Shown piece after piece: positions 1 through 8,600 of a stretch of DNA of 64,000 nucleotides. Location: contig NZ_AP024563.1 of assembly GCF_018409545.1 (NCBI RefSeq), positions 3,030,001 through 3,094,000 of the forward strand, written 5' to 3'. Position 1 is the first letter of the stretch. Every line of letters begins with the position of its first letter. The position numbers were made by a program, and so were the translations under genes. The stretch is from Allochromatium tepidum. GTDB lineage: Bacteria > Pseudomonadota > Gammaproteobacteria > Chromatiales > Chromatiaceae. Below the pieces are notes generated by a model. It made no database searches and was not told where the DNA came from. It saw nothing but the letters and a program-made list of their open reading frames with translations.

Positions 1-1540
1 CCCCAGGTGCGACCTGGATGCCGATCGGCTTGAGCACCGCCTGGAGGTAGCCGGCCGGATCGAGCAATTGTCCAGCGGTCGCCTCGGCCAGATCCAGCAC
101 CGGACCCGAGCCGATCAGCAACGCCAGACAGAGCGCGAGCAGTCCCAGGGTCGGCCGTGAGGCACTGAGCAGACCTTCCGCCGGCGGCGGATGGGTGGGT
201 TCGCCCGAACCGGCGCCCCGGATATGGAGGAACAGCAGACTGCCCGAGCGCGCCAGGGCGACGATGCCCAGCAGACTGCCGATCAGAACCACGCCCAGCA
301 TCCAGGGCCAGACCGGTTCATCGAGCGCCGCGCGCAGAACGAGAAACTTGCCGACGAAGCCTGAGAGCGGCGGCAGTCCCGCGACCAGCATGGCCGTGAC
401 GAAGAACAACCCGCCGAGCAGAGCGGCATTCGGCAGCGCCGGTCCGGGTGCCAGCCGATCGGCGGCCCAGCCGCGCTCGCGCGTGATGAGATCGGCCAGC
501 AGGAAGAAGGCCGCCGTCGCGAAGGTGGTGTGGACCAGATAATAGAGTCCGGCCGCGATTCCATCCGCCGTCCCGAGTCCGAATGCCGCCAGCAGCAACC
601 CGACCGAGACCACGACCAGATAGGCGACCTGCCGGCGCAGTTCGTTCGCCGCCAGCGCGCCCAGTGCTCCAAGCGCCAGGGTCAGCAGACCCAGCGGCAG
701 CAGCCAGGCGGCATAGAATCCGGTCAGGATTCCGGCGTGCTCGCCGAACATCAGGGTCTCGACGCGAAGCAGTGAATAGGCACCGACCTTGGTCATGATG
801 GCGAACAGCGCCGCCACCGGCGCCGAGGTCGAGGCATAGGCCGAAGGCAGCCACAGATGCAGCGGCGCCAGCGCGGCCTTGAGCGCGAACACCGCCAGCA
901 GCAACAGCGCCGCCACCCGTGCCGGTCCCAGATCCTCGGGCGGCAGTCGGGCGATCTTCAGCGACAGATCGGCCAGATTGAGCGTACCGACCAGGCCATA
1001 GAGGGCACCGGCCGCGAACAGGAACAGCGTCGAGCCGACCAGATTGATGACGACGAAATGCAGTCCGGCCCGCACCCGCGCCGCCCCGCCGCCATGCACC
1101 AGCAGGCCGTAGGAGGCCAGCAGCAGGATCTCGAAGAAGACGAACAGGTTGAACAGATCCCCGGTCAGGAAGGCGCCGTTGAGACCGAACAACTGGAGCT
1201 GGAACAGCGGATGGAAATGGCGGCTGCATCTGTCGGTGCCCTGCATGGCGTGCAGCAGGGCGAAGAAGGCCAGCAGCGATGTGACCAGCAGCATCCACAC
1301 CGCCAGCCGGTCGGCCACCAGCACGATGCCCCAGGGCGCGGGCCAGTGGCCGAGATGATAGGTGAGGATGGTGCCGTCCCCGACCAGGATCAGCAGCTCG
1401 ACCGCCAGCAGGATCTGGCCGAGGATCGCGGCCAGATTCAGCCTGCGGCGTGCGGCGAGCGACAGCGTCCGCCGCGACAGCAGCAACAGGGTGCCGACCA
1501 GCAGCGGCAGGAGCAGCGGGGCGATGACGAGATGGTTCAT
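1..1540 (-). CDS. mrpD: Mrp antiporter subunit D (partial, C-terminus off the left edge)
   Basis: Polytopic membrane protein of the NuoN/MrpD family, part of a multisubunit Na+(K+)/H+ antiporter in the inner membrane. The frame is open from ATG at 1540 to base 2, giving about 513 codons with no stop, so the gene runs off the window. It reads MNHLVIAPLLLP at the start and contains the proton-translocating-family segment PLHLWLPSAYAS with many hydrophobic helices. Its ATG overlaps the stop of mrpC (ATGA), which fixes the start and implies translational coupling. Family length is roughly 490-550 residues, so little is missing. mrpE/F/G would be expected beyond the edge. Family assignment is secure; ion specificity cannot be read from sequence. 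Confidence 0.9.
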   Translation of the reverse strand, partial: MNHLVIAPLLLPLLVGTLLLLSRRTLSLAARRRLNLAAILGQILLAVELLILVGDGTILTYHLGHWPAPWGIVLVADRLAVWMLLVTSLLAFFALLHAMQGTDRCSRHFHPLFQLQLFGLNGAFLTGDLFNLFVFFEILLLASYGLLVHGGGAARVRAGLHFVVINLVGSTLFLFAAGALYGLVGTLNLADLSLKIARLPPEDLGPARVAALLLLAVFALKAALAPLHLWLPSAYASTSAPVAALFAIMTKVGAYSLLRVETLMFGEHAGILTGFYAAWLLPLGLLTLALGALGALAANELRRQVAYLVVVSVGLLLAAFGLGTADGIAAGLYYLVHTTFATAAFFLLADLITRERGWAADRLAPGPALPNAALLGGLFFVTAMLVAGLPPLSGFVGKFLVLRAALDEPVWPWMLGVVLIGSLLGIVALARSGSLLFLHIRGAGSGEPTHPPPAEGLLSASRPTLGLLALCLALLIGSGPVLDLAEATAGQLLDPAGYLQAVLKPIGIQVAPG

Positions 1541-1899
1541 GCCTCCGGCTCCTTCTTGCGGCTCGCAACGCCGGCATTGTCACGCCCGTCGACATGATCG
1601 TTGCCCAGTTCGGCGCGCGCCCGCAGCGCCAGCATGATGACGAAGGCGGTCATGGCGAAGCTGATGACGATGGCCGTGAGTACCAGCGCCTGGGGCAACG
1701 GATCTGTATAGCGACTCAGCTCGGGAGCGAGGATCGGCGGCGCGCCGATGGTCAGACGCCCGCTCGCGAACAGGAACAGATTGACCCCATAGGTCAGCAG
1801 GGTCAGACCCAGCACCACCGAGAAGGTGCGCGCGCGCAGCAGCAGATAGACGCCGCCCGCCGTCAGCACGCCGACGATCAGACTCATCAGGGCTTCCAT
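1537..1899 (-). CDS. mrpC: Mrp antiporter subunit C (NuoK-like)
   Basis: A 120-residue NuoK/MrpC-family protein with three predicted transmembrane helices (about residues 3-22, 28-48 and 70-92), the usual size for MrpC. It carries the family pattern LTLLTYGVNL and ALVLTAIVISFA. MrpC is a small membrane subunit of the Mrp cation/proton antiporter and works only within the complex. It lies one base after the mrpA stop and overlaps the mrpD start by four bases, so the three genes are one operon. Confidence 0.93.
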   Translation of the reverse strand: MEALMSLIVGVLTAGGVYLLLRARTFSVVLGLTLLTYGVNLFLFASGRLTIGAPPILAPELSRYTDPLPQALVLTAIVISFAMTAFVIMLALRARAELGNDHVDGRDNAGVASRKKEPEA

Positions 1900-1900
1900 G

Positions 1901-4732
1901 TCAGGCCGGCTCCCGGTTCGGGTTCGGGTTCGCGCTCGAAGCGTCCGCTCCGGGATGGGTGGCGCGATGCATCAACCCCAGATGGATCAGGATCAGGAGC
2001 GTCGCGCCGACCACCACCAGATAGACGCCCAGATCGAACAGCATGGCCGTGGCCAGCTCGAAGTCGCCGACGATCGGCCAGTGCACATGGGTGAAACTGG
2101 AGGTCAGGAAGGGATAGCCGAACACCAGACTCCCAAGCCCGGTCAGGGTCGCGATCAGCAGACCCGCGCCGATCGGCGGCAGCATGTTGCTCGACAGGCG
2201 CCGGTGGGTCCAGGCCACGCCATTGGTCAGATACTGCATGATGAGCGCCACCGCCGTGATCAGCCCGGCGATGAAACCGCCGCCCGGCTCGTTGTGTCCG
2301 CGCAGAAAGATGAAGACCGACACCAGGAGCGCCAGCGGCAACAGCAGCCGTGCCAGTGCCGCCATGATCGCCGGATGGGTGTCCCAGTTCCAGGGGCGGC
2401 CATCGGCGTCGTGCGTCAGCCCCGGCAGCCGCAGGCCATAGAGCATGGCATGGATGCCGAGTCCGGCGAGCGCCAGCACCGTGATCTCACCCAGGGTATC
2501 GAAGCCGCGAAAATCGACCAGGATGACGTTGACCACGTTCGAGCCGCCGCCGCCCGGCAGGCTGTTGGCGATGAAGTAGTCCGAGATCGACGCCAAGGGC
2601 CGAGTGAGCACAGTCCAGGTCAGGGCGCCGGCGCCGAGTCCGGCCAGCCCCGCCAGCACGCCATCACGCCAGCGCCGCCCGATGCTCGACTCGTCCGGCC
2701 CGCGCTGCGGCAGGAAATAGAGCGCGAGCAGCAGCAGCACGATGGTGACGATTTCGACTGAAAGCTGAGTCAGGGCCAGATCGGGCGCGGAGAACTTGAC
2801 GAAGATCAGCGCCACCAGCAGCCCGAGCGCACCGACCACGACCAGCGCCGTGAACCGGCGTCGATGCAGGGCGACCGTCACCAGTGTAACCAGGATCAGC
2901 CCGGCCGTCATGACCAGACTGACGCCATCGACCGGCAGGATGGCGCGCGTCCCGGTCAGCGGCGAGCCGGAGCCGACGGACCCGAGCACGCCGAACGCCA
3001 GCACCGTCAGCAGCAACATCAGCACCAGCCGTTGCAGCGAGCCGTTGTCCAGCCGACGGGTGAGCCAGCCCGAAAACAGCATGAGTTCGGCCAGCAGCCG
3101 GTCATACATGGCCCGCGCGTCGATCCGGCCCTCCATCCGCGCGGCGAGCCGGAACAGCGGCCGGCGCGCGGCATAGATCAGCACGCCCCCGACCAGCGCC
3201 GCCAGACTCATGACCACCGGCAGCCCGAACCCATGCCAGATGGCCAGATCGAACGCGGGCGGCGGGGCTTGCAGCACGCTGGCGACCGTCATGCGCAGAA
3301 TCGGATCGACCGTGAGCGCCGGCAGGATGCCGACCAGCAGACAGATAGCCACCAGGATCGCCGCCGGCGCCTTCATCCAGAACGGCGGCTCGTGCGGGGT
3401 GCGCGGCAGATCGATCGGCTCGCCGTTGAAGAAGACGTCGTGGATGAAACGCAGCGAATAGGCCACCGCCATCGCGCCCGAGGCCACCACCAGCGTCGGC
3501 AGCAGCCAGCCGTATTCGAAGCCGGTCGAGAAATCGGCGGTCTCGGCGAAGAACATCTCTTTCGACAGGAAGCCGTTGAACAGCGGCACGCCCGCCATCG
3601 AGGCCGCCGCCACCATCGCCAGGGTCGCGGTATAGGGCATGAAGCGCCACAGACCATTGATGCGGCGCATGTCGCGCGTGCCGCATTCGTGGTCGATGAT
3701 CCCGGCGGCCATGAACAGCGATGCCTTGAAGGTCGCGTGATTGAAGATGTGGAAGACGCCCGCGACCGCCGCCAGCGGGGTGCCGAGTCCGAACAGGAGC
3801 GTGATCAGTCCCAGATGGCTGACGGTCGAATAGGCCAGCAGTCCCTTGAGATCATGCTTGAACAGCGCCACGCCGGCGCCGATCAGGAGTGTCGCCAGCC
3901 CGGCACCGATCACCAGCCAGGTCCATTCCGGCGTGCCCGAGAGCACCGGGAACAGCCGTGCCAGCAGAAAGATCCCGGCCTTGACCATGGTCGCCGAGTG
4001 CAGATAGGCCGAGACCGGCGTCGGTGCGGCCATCGCGTGCGGCAACCAGAAATGGAAGGGGAACTGGGCCGACTTGGTGAAGGCCCCGAGCAGGATCAGG
4101 ACCAGCATCGGGGTATAGAGCGGATCGGCGCGCACCGCCTCGCCCTGGGTCAGGATCACCGAGAGATCATAGCTGCCGGCCATCTCGCCGAGCAGCAGCA
4201 GTCCGCCGAGCAGCGCCAGTCCGCCCATGCCCGTGACCGCGAGCGCCATGCGCGCCCCGCGCCGGCTCTCCGACTTGCGGTAGGAATAGCTGATGAGCAG
4301 GAAGGACGACAGACTCGTCAGCTCCCAGAAGATCAGCATCAGGATCACGTTCTCCGACAGCACGATGCCGAGCATCGAGCCCATGAAGAACAGCAGATAG
4401 GCATAGAAGCGTCCCAGCCCGTCGTGCTCGGGCAGGTAATAGCGGGCATAGAGGATGACCGGCAGCCCGATGCCCAGGATCATGGACGCAAACAGCAGCC
4501 CCAGCCCGTCGAGCCGGAAGGCCAGATCGAGTCCGGCCGCCGGGATCCAGTCCAGACGCCACAGCACCGTCTCGCCGGCGAAGGGCGTCGGTGCAAACGG
4601 TGCCAGACAGAGCACGGCCAGCAGGGTCACGGCGCCGGCCGTCCAGGCGGATTTCATGCGCCCGAAGCGGGACACCCAGCCCGTCAGGACTGCTCCGAAG
4701 AAGGGTAGGAGTACGACGAAGGACAGATTCAT
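1901..4732 (-). CDS. mrpA: Mrp antiporter subunit A fused to subunit B
   Basis: A 943-residue fused MrpA-MrpB protein (PhaAB type). Residues about 60-430 are the NuoL/MrpA proton-antiporter core: conserved Glu137 in FWELTS, Lys220 in [15 protein letters not shown] and Lys251 after HSATMV, all positions tied to proton transfer in complex I-like antiporters. The segment near residues 600-690 resembles the MrpA-specific C-terminal extension, and about 790-930 is MrpB-like ([14 protein letters not shown]). It is the largest inner-membrane subunit and uses the proton gradient to expel Na+ or K+. First gene of the visible operon (mrpA-mrpC-mrpD). Separate mrpB genes are common elsewhere; here B is fused, as in group 2 Mrp systems. 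Confidence 0.93.
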   Translation of the reverse strand: MNLSFVVLLPFFGAVLTGWVSRFGRMKSAWTAGAVTLLAVLCLAPFAPTPFAGETVLWRLDWIPAAGLDLAFRLDGLGLLFASMILGIGLPVILYARYYLPEHDGLGRFYAYLLFFMGSMLGIVLSENVILMLIFWELTSLSSFLLISYSYRKSESRRGARMALAVTGMGGLALLGGLLLLGEMAGSYDLSVILTQGEAVRADPLYTPMLVLILLGAFTKSAQFPFHFWLPHAMAAPTPVSAYLHSATMVKAGIFLLARLFPVLSGTPEWTWLVIGAGLATLLIGAGVALFKHDLKGLLAYSTVSHLGLITLLFGLGTPLAAVAGVFHIFNHATFKASLFMAAGIIDHECGTRDMRRINGLWRFMPYTATLAMVAAASMAGVPLFNGFLSKEMFFAETADFSTGFEYGWLLPTLVVASGAMAVAYSLRFIHDVFFNGEPIDLPRTPHEPPFWMKAPAAILVAICLLVGILPALTVDPILRMTVASVLQAPPPAFDLAIWHGFGLPVVMSLAALVGGVLIYAARRPLFRLAARMEGRIDARAMYDRLLAELMLFSGWLTRRLDNGSLQRLVLMLLLTVLAFGVLGSVGSGSPLTGTRAILPVDGVSLVMTAGLILVTLVTVALHRRRFTALVVVGALGLLVALIFVKFSAPDLALTQLSVEIVTIVLLLLALYFLPQRGPDESSIGRRWRDGVLAGLAGLGAGALTWTVLTRPLASISDYFIANSLPGGGGSNVVNVILVDFRGFDTLGEITVLALAGLGIHAMLYGLRLPGLTHDADGRPWNWDTHPAIMAALARLLLPLALLVSVFIFLRGHNEPGGGFIAGLITAVALIMQYLTNGVAWTHRRLSSNMLPPIGAGLLIATLTGLGSLVFGYPFLTSSFTHVHWPIVGDFELATAMLFDLGVYLVVVGATLLILIHLGLMHRATHPGADASSANPNPNREPA

Positions 4733-4815
4733 AGTGTCGCGACTCTGCCAGCGGAACGGCGCGATGGCAAGTCGAGATCTGAGCCGCGATCACTCGAGAC
4801 CCGAGACGCGTTCAC

Positions 4816-5046
4816 TCAGTTCATCGGCTCCACCCATTCATAGATCTCGATCGTCGCCGGATCGCACTGGCAGCAGCCCCCGGCGCAGGGCGTACCGGCC
4901 GGGAGCTTACGCACCCGCCCCTTGCGCTCCAGCGTTTCCAGCATCCCACGCAGGGCGTCCGGCTCGGCGTCGAAGCGATAGGCCAGATCGCGCACGGCGG
5001 CGCGGCGGTTGTCGCGCAGATAGCGCGAGAGTTCGCTGACGATCAT
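4816..5046 (-). CDS. feoC: FeoC-like winged-helix Fe-S protein
   Basis: A 76-residue protein whose N-terminal half is a small winged helix (ILSELxxYL-type start, DLAYRFDAEPDALRGML) and whose C-terminal half has a cysteine cluster: Cys54, Cys58, Cys59 and Cys61. This is the FeoC pattern, proposed to bind an Fe-S cluster and to stabilise or regulate FeoB. The ATG overlaps the feoB stop (ATGA), so it is the last gene of the feo operon. Size and context agree with FeoC; its molecular role is still debated in the family. Confidence 0.88.
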   Translation of the reverse strand: MIVSELSRYLRDNRRAAVRDLAYRFDAEPDALRGMLETLERKGRVRKLPAGTPCAGGCCQCDPATIEIYEWVEPMN

Positions 5047-7421
5047 GACGCTGCCCCCTCAGCCGCTAGTTTGACGGGTGCCGGCTCGCGCCTTGCCCAG
5101 AGACGCATCCCGATGACAACGGTGAGCAGCAGCCCAAGCATCACACCGATCCAGATCGAGGCGCTGACCGGATCGCGGCCAAAGATCGCCGCCTGATAGA
5201 ACACAGTCGCCGTGACATACCCCAGACCCGTGGTCCAGAACACCGCGAAGGCCGCCCAGCCGGTGCTGATCTCGCGCTGGATGGCGCCGATCGCGGCGAC
5301 ACAGGGCGAATAGAGCAGGATGAACAGCAGATAGGCGAAGGCTCCAGCCGCGCCGTCGAAGCGTGCGGCCATGGCGCCGAAGGTACCGCTGCCGACCTCC
5401 AGTTCCTCTGCCGCTGCCTCGGGTGTGGTCGTCTCAGCGACACGGCCCAGGCCCAGCGGATCGGCCCAACGGCCCAAGGCATCGATCAGATTGACCGGAA
5501 TGGTCGCCACCGCTTCGTTCAAGCCGGCACTCAAGCTGTAGGGCGCGTCCTCCTCGGCGCCCGACTCCTCACCGGCATCGGCGGCGGCCAGACTCGAATA
5601 GGTCGCATCCAGCGTACCGACCACGGCTTCCTTGGCCAGGATGCCGGTGAAGATGCCGACCGTCGCCGGCCAGTTCTCCGCGTTCAGACCCATGGGCGCG
5701 AAGGCCGGAGCGATGGTGCGCCCGATGGCGGCGAGCACCGACTCTTCGCTGTCCTCGTGGCCGAAGCTGCCGTCGGTGCCCGTGGTGTTGAGTACGTTGA
5801 GCACCAGCACCATGGGCACGATCACGGCGCCGGCGCGCACGACGAAGCCCTTGGTGCGGTCCCAGGTGCGGATCAGCACACCCTTGAGCGTGGGCAGGTG
5901 ATAGGGCGGCAGTTCCATCACGAAGGGCATAATCTGACCTTGGAGCAGGGTGCGCTTGAGGATGAAGCCGGTCAGCACGGCGGCGAGAATGCCGATCAGA
6001 TAGAGTGCGAACACCACGTTCTGCCCGCCGGCGGTGAAGAAGGCGGCGGCAAAGAGTGCATACACCGGCAGCCGCGCTCCGCACGACATGAAGGGCGCCA
6101 TCAGCACCGTCAAAATACGGTCGCGCGGATTCTCCAGGGTACGCGCCGCCATCACCGCCGGCACGTTGCAGCCGAAACCGACCAGCAACGGTACGAACGA
6201 CTTGCCCGGCAGGCCGACGGCGCGCATGAAACGATCCATGACGAAGGCGGCGCGTGCCATGTAGCCCGAGTCTTCCAGCACCGACATGAACAGATACAGG
6301 AAGGCGATGATGGGGATGAAGGTCGCCACCACCTGCACGCCGCCGCCAAGTCCGTCGGCGATGCCGATGATCAGCCATTCGGGCGTGCCGATCCGACCCA
6401 ACAGCTCAGCCGTACCATCGACGAAGATGGCCCCGGCGGCGATGTCGAAGAAGTCGATGAAGGCTCCGCCGATGTTGATGGTGAACATGAACATCAGGTA
6501 CATGACGGCGAGGAAGATCGGGAGGCCGAGCGCGCGATTGAGCACCACTCGGTCGATCCGGTCGGAGAGCGAACGCGAGGCTTGACCGGACTGCTTGATG
6601 GTCGCCTGGGTGACGGCGTGCGCGAAGCCGTAGCGTGCGTCGGAGAACAGGATATCGACGTCGTCTGCCTCGTCGCCGAGCAGGGCTCGGACTTCGTCCG
6701 CCGTCACCGCCGCGCCTGCCAACTGGCGCGCCAGATCGTCGCCCTCGATGAGCCGTGCCGCCAGCCAGCGCGGCGGATCGCCTTGAGCGGCAGCAATTGC
6801 GTTCAGACGCGGTTCGAGCGCGCTGATCGCCGCTTCCAGCGTCGGACCGAACGGAATCCGGACCGGCGGCGCGATGGCGCGGCCTGGGACGCATCTGGCC
6901 TGTTCCAGCAGGGCCTGCTTGAGTTCCGGCAGTCCCTGACCATTGGCCGCCACCAGCGGCACCACCGGACAGCCGAGCCGTTTGGAGAGCGCCGCGATGT
7001 CGATCTGGAGGCCGCGCGACTCGGCCACATCCATCATGTTGAGCGCCAGCACCAGCGGGCGGCCCATCTCGATGAGCTGAGTGGTCAGATAGAGGTTGCG
7101 CTCGAGGCTGGAGGCATCGAGGATGTTGAGGATGACGTCGGCCTCGCGCGCATGGACGAAATCGCGCGCGATGCGCTCGTCGAGCGAGACCGAGGGGTCG
7201 GAGACGTCGAGCGAATAGGTGCCGGGCAGATCGACCAGGGTGAACTCGGCCTCGCCGAGCCGATAGCGTCCGGTCTTGCGCTCGACCGTCACGCCCGACC
7301 AGTTGCCGACCTGCTGACGCGAGCCGGTCAGGGCGTTGAAAAGCGTCGTCTTGCCGCAGTTGGGGTTGCCGACGACGCCGATGCAGTAATGCGGCCTGGA
7401 TTGGGGTTGGACCTGACTCAT
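5043..7421 (-). CDS. feoB: Ferrous iron transporter FeoB
   Basis: A 792-residue inner-membrane Fe2+ transporter. The N-terminal G domain has a P-loop at residues 18-26 (GNPNCGKTT), the switch motif DLPG at 64-67 and the guanine motif NMMD near 132-135. The membrane part from about residue 290 has two Gate domains and the C-terminal FeoB region. Length is usual for FeoB (about 770 residues). Transcribed after two feoA genes and before feoC with one- to four-base overlaps, so the whole set is one transcriptional unit. Fur-like sites upstream of the operon suggest repression when iron is replete. Confidence 0.97.
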   Translation of the reverse strand: MSQVQPQSRPHYCIGVVGNPNCGKTTLFNALTGSRQQVGNWSGVTVERKTGRYRLGEAEFTLVDLPGTYSLDVSDPSVSLDERIARDFVHAREADVILNILDASSLERNLYLTTQLIEMGRPLVLALNMMDVAESRGLQIDIAALSKRLGCPVVPLVAANGQGLPELKQALLEQARCVPGRAIAPPVRIPFGPTLEAAISALEPRLNAIAAAQGDPPRWLAARLIEGDDLARQLAGAAVTADEVRALLGDEADDVDILFSDARYGFAHAVTQATIKQSGQASRSLSDRIDRVVLNRALGLPIFLAVMYLMFMFTINIGGAFIDFFDIAAGAIFVDGTAELLGRIGTPEWLIIGIADGLGGGVQVVATFIPIIAFLYLFMSVLEDSGYMARAAFVMDRFMRAVGLPGKSFVPLLVGFGCNVPAVMAARTLENPRDRILTVLMAPFMSCGARLPVYALFAAAFFTAGGQNVVFALYLIGILAAVLTGFILKRTLLQGQIMPFVMELPPYHLPTLKGVLIRTWDRTKGFVVRAGAVIVPMVLVLNVLNTTGTDGSFGHEDSEESVLAAIGRTIAPAFAPMGLNAENWPATVGIFTGILAKEAVVGTLDATYSSLAAADAGEESGAEEDAPYSLSAGLNEAVATIPVNLIDALGRWADPLGLGRVAETTTPEAAAEELEVGSGTFGAMAARFDGAAGAFAYLLFILLYSPCVAAIGAIQREISTGWAAFAVFWTTGLGYVTATVFYQAAIFGRDPVSASIWIGVMLGLLLTVVIGMRLWARREPAPVKLAAEGAAS

Positions 7422-7654
7422 CAGGCACGCTCCATTTCGAGTACCGCCGCCTCGTCGCGGCGCAGACTGACCGAGGTGCCGCGCACCCGGATCTCGACCG
7501 GATCACCCAGCGGGGCGACCCGGATCACTTCCAGCGCGGCGCCGGGCGTCAGCCCCATCGCCAATAACTTGCGTCGATAGGCTCCGCCGCCGGCCTGAAA
7601 ACCGAGCACGCGCCCTTGGTCCCCCGCCTTGAAGTCCTTGAGTGTCGTGTTCAT
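7421..7654 (-). CDS. feoA: FeoA protein (second copy in operon)
   Basis: A 77-residue SH3-like FeoA domain protein, with GDQGRVLGF at the start, LLAMGLTPGAALEVIRVAPLGDP in the centre and the family ending SLRRDEAAVLEM. FeoA is a small cytoplasmic partner needed for FeoB-mediated Fe2+ uptake. The ATG at 7654 overlaps the stop of the upstream feoA-like gene, and its own stop overlaps the feoB start by one base. It matches E. coli FeoA in length and is the more canonical of the two copies. Confidence 0.93.
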   Translation of the reverse strand: MNTTLKDFKAGDQGRVLGFQAGGGAYRRKLLAMGLTPGAALEVIRVAPLGDPVEIRVRGTSVSLRRDEAAVLEMERA

Positions 7655-7974
7655 CCGTCGATCGCCTCTACCAGGATCTTGACCGCCATGCCGCACCCGA
7701 GCGCCAGACGCGTCTCGCCTCGCGCCACCACCAGACCGCCGCCCTGACGCGCTACGATGCGCACCTCGGTGCCTGGATTCAGACCCAGCTCGGTCAGACG
7801 CCTGGCCAACCCCTTGCCGCCTTGCAGGGTCCGGATGCGCACCCGCTCGCCCTCGCCGGCCATGGCGAGCGGGAAGGTCTTGACCGCCGGTTGATCTTTG
7901 CAACGATCGACCCGTGCCGCCGGGGGGAAGGAGTCACCGATATCGCCTGGATGCAGTGAGAGAGCAAGATTCAT
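7651..7974 (-). CDS. FeoA-domain protein (first copy in operon)
   Basis: A 107-residue protein with a FeoA (SH3-like) domain in its C-terminal 70 residues (GERVRIRTLQGG, LGLNPGTEVRIV, ALGCGMAVKILVEAI) after a roughly 38-residue N-terminal extension. Start choice is uncertain: ATG at 7974 is chosen, TTG at 8001 gives nine more residues but overlaps a Fur-like operator, and ATG at 7863 would give the bare domain. It heads the feoAAB-C operon. Two FeoA domains encoded separately suggest distinct roles or a heteromeric partner set for FeoB; this is inference. Confidence 0.82.
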   Translation of the reverse strand: MNLALSLHPGDIGDSFPPAARVDRCKDQPAVKTFPLAMAGEGERVRIRTLQGGKGLARRLTELGLNPGTEVRIVARQGGGLVVARGETRLALGCGMAVKILVEAIDG

Positions 7975-7999
7975 CTGGGATGCACCAATGAATAGCAAC

Positions 8000-8055
8000 A
8001 AGAATGATTCTTATCTTATGTGAATATCCATGCTAATGCAATAAATTCTCATTCT
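8000..8055 (-). promoter_or_regulatory. Fur-like operators and promoter of the feo operon
   Basis: Just upstream of the feo operon lies a perfect 6-1-6 inverted repeat AAGAATGATTCTT (8000-8012), and a second AT-rich AGAATGAGAAT-type element at 8040-8055. Both resemble Fur boxes built of GATAAT/ATTATC-like half-sites. On the minus strand TTGCAT and TAAGAT are 17 bases apart between them and could be the -35 and -10. The AT content contrasts sharply with the surrounding GC-rich DNA. Fur repression of feo is well known; the exact boxes here are a prediction. Confidence 0.6.
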
Positions 8056-8115
8056 GTCTTCAGGTCTGAGCGATGGGAGGCATGGCGGATCATGCAGCGA
8101 CGCCCAGCGCTGGGC

Positions 8116-8157
8116 TTGACGCGGATCAAGGACTGTCATCACGGATCGGCCAAGATT
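8116..8157 (+). promoter_or_regulatory. FNR/DNR-type box and promoter of the YgbA-like gene
   Basis: TTGACGCGGATCAA at 8116-8129 matches the FNR-family consensus TTGAT-N4-ATCAA at nine of ten specified bases. A possible -10 (AAGATT, 8152-8157) would put a transcription start near 8164, so the box would be centred at about -41.5, the class II activation position. The gene downstream belongs to a family named for its nitrous-oxide-stimulated promoter. The match and spacing are visible; use by a particular regulator is inferred. Confidence 0.5.
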
Positions 8158-8206
8158 CGCCCCGGCGATCTATGTTGGACTGCATGACACACAGCGAGGA
8201 ATTCCG

Positions 8207-8569
8207 ATGCCGTCCGGACAACGACTCGAACGCGAGCAGAAGACCATCGCCGCCATGCTGGCGATCTATTGCCGAGACCATCATGGCGGACGACGGGAGC
8301 TGTGCGAGGACTGTGCCGGACTGCTCGACTACGCCCGGCGTCGGCTGGAGCGCTGTCCTTTCCAGGAAGAGAAACCGGCCTGCAATCGCTGCGAGGTACA
8401 CTGCTACTCGGCCGGTCGGCGCGAACGGGTGCGCGCCGTGATGCGTTACGCCGGCCCGCGCATGATCCTGCCGCATCCCATCCTGAGCCTGTGGCACCTG
8501 ATCGACACCAGGCGACCGGTGCCCAGGCTCAAGAGACGTTCGGATACCAAGAAAGACCGGCGCGATTGA
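8207..8569 (+). CDS. YgbA-like protein, nitrous oxide-stimulated promoter family
   Basis: A 120-residue cysteine-rich cytoplasmic protein of the YgbA/NosP-promoter family (PF11756). Cysteines sit at 22, 33, 36, 50, 59, 62 and 66, including the pairs CxxC (33/36) and CxxCxxxC (59/62/66), and the family features LCEDCAGLLDYA and the KPACNRCEVHCY segment are clear. The C-terminus is basic. E. coli ygbA is induced by nitric oxide and its product is implicated in growth under nitrosative stress. A cysteine-rich fold suggests metal or cluster binding. Preceded by an FNR-like box; faces away from feo. Confidence 0.85.
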   Translation: MPSGQRLEREQKTIAAMLAIYCRDHHGGRRELCEDCAGLLDYARRRLERCPFQEEKPACNRCEVHCYSAGRRERVRAVMRYAGPRMILPHPILSLWHLIDTRRPVPRLKRRSDTKKDRRD

Positions 8570-8581
8570 AACCGCGCCGGT
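8556..8581. terminator. Hairpin between convergent genes
   Basis: A perfect nine-base stem ACCGGCGCG (8556-8564) / CGCGCCGGT (8573-8581) with an eight-base loop lies between the convergent YgbA-like and SLAC1-like genes. It includes the end of the YgbA-like coding sequence. Read on the minus strand it is followed by CTTTCTT, so it may terminate the SLAC1-side transcript more efficiently than the other. Confidence 0.5.
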
Positions 8582-8600
8582 GGTCAGTCTCGGCTATGCC

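Noticed and set aside
2864-4708. A 614-codon open frame on the plus strand opposite mrpA
   Set aside because: Composition is almost only Gln, Arg, His, Asp and Glu with no domain, and it is the exact reverse of a convincing membrane protein. The high GC third position of the real gene keeps stops away on the other strand.
5757-7580. A 607-codon plus-strand frame opposite feoB
   Set aside because: Same low-complexity His/Arg/Gln/Asp pattern, antisense to an unmistakable FeoB with all G motifs.
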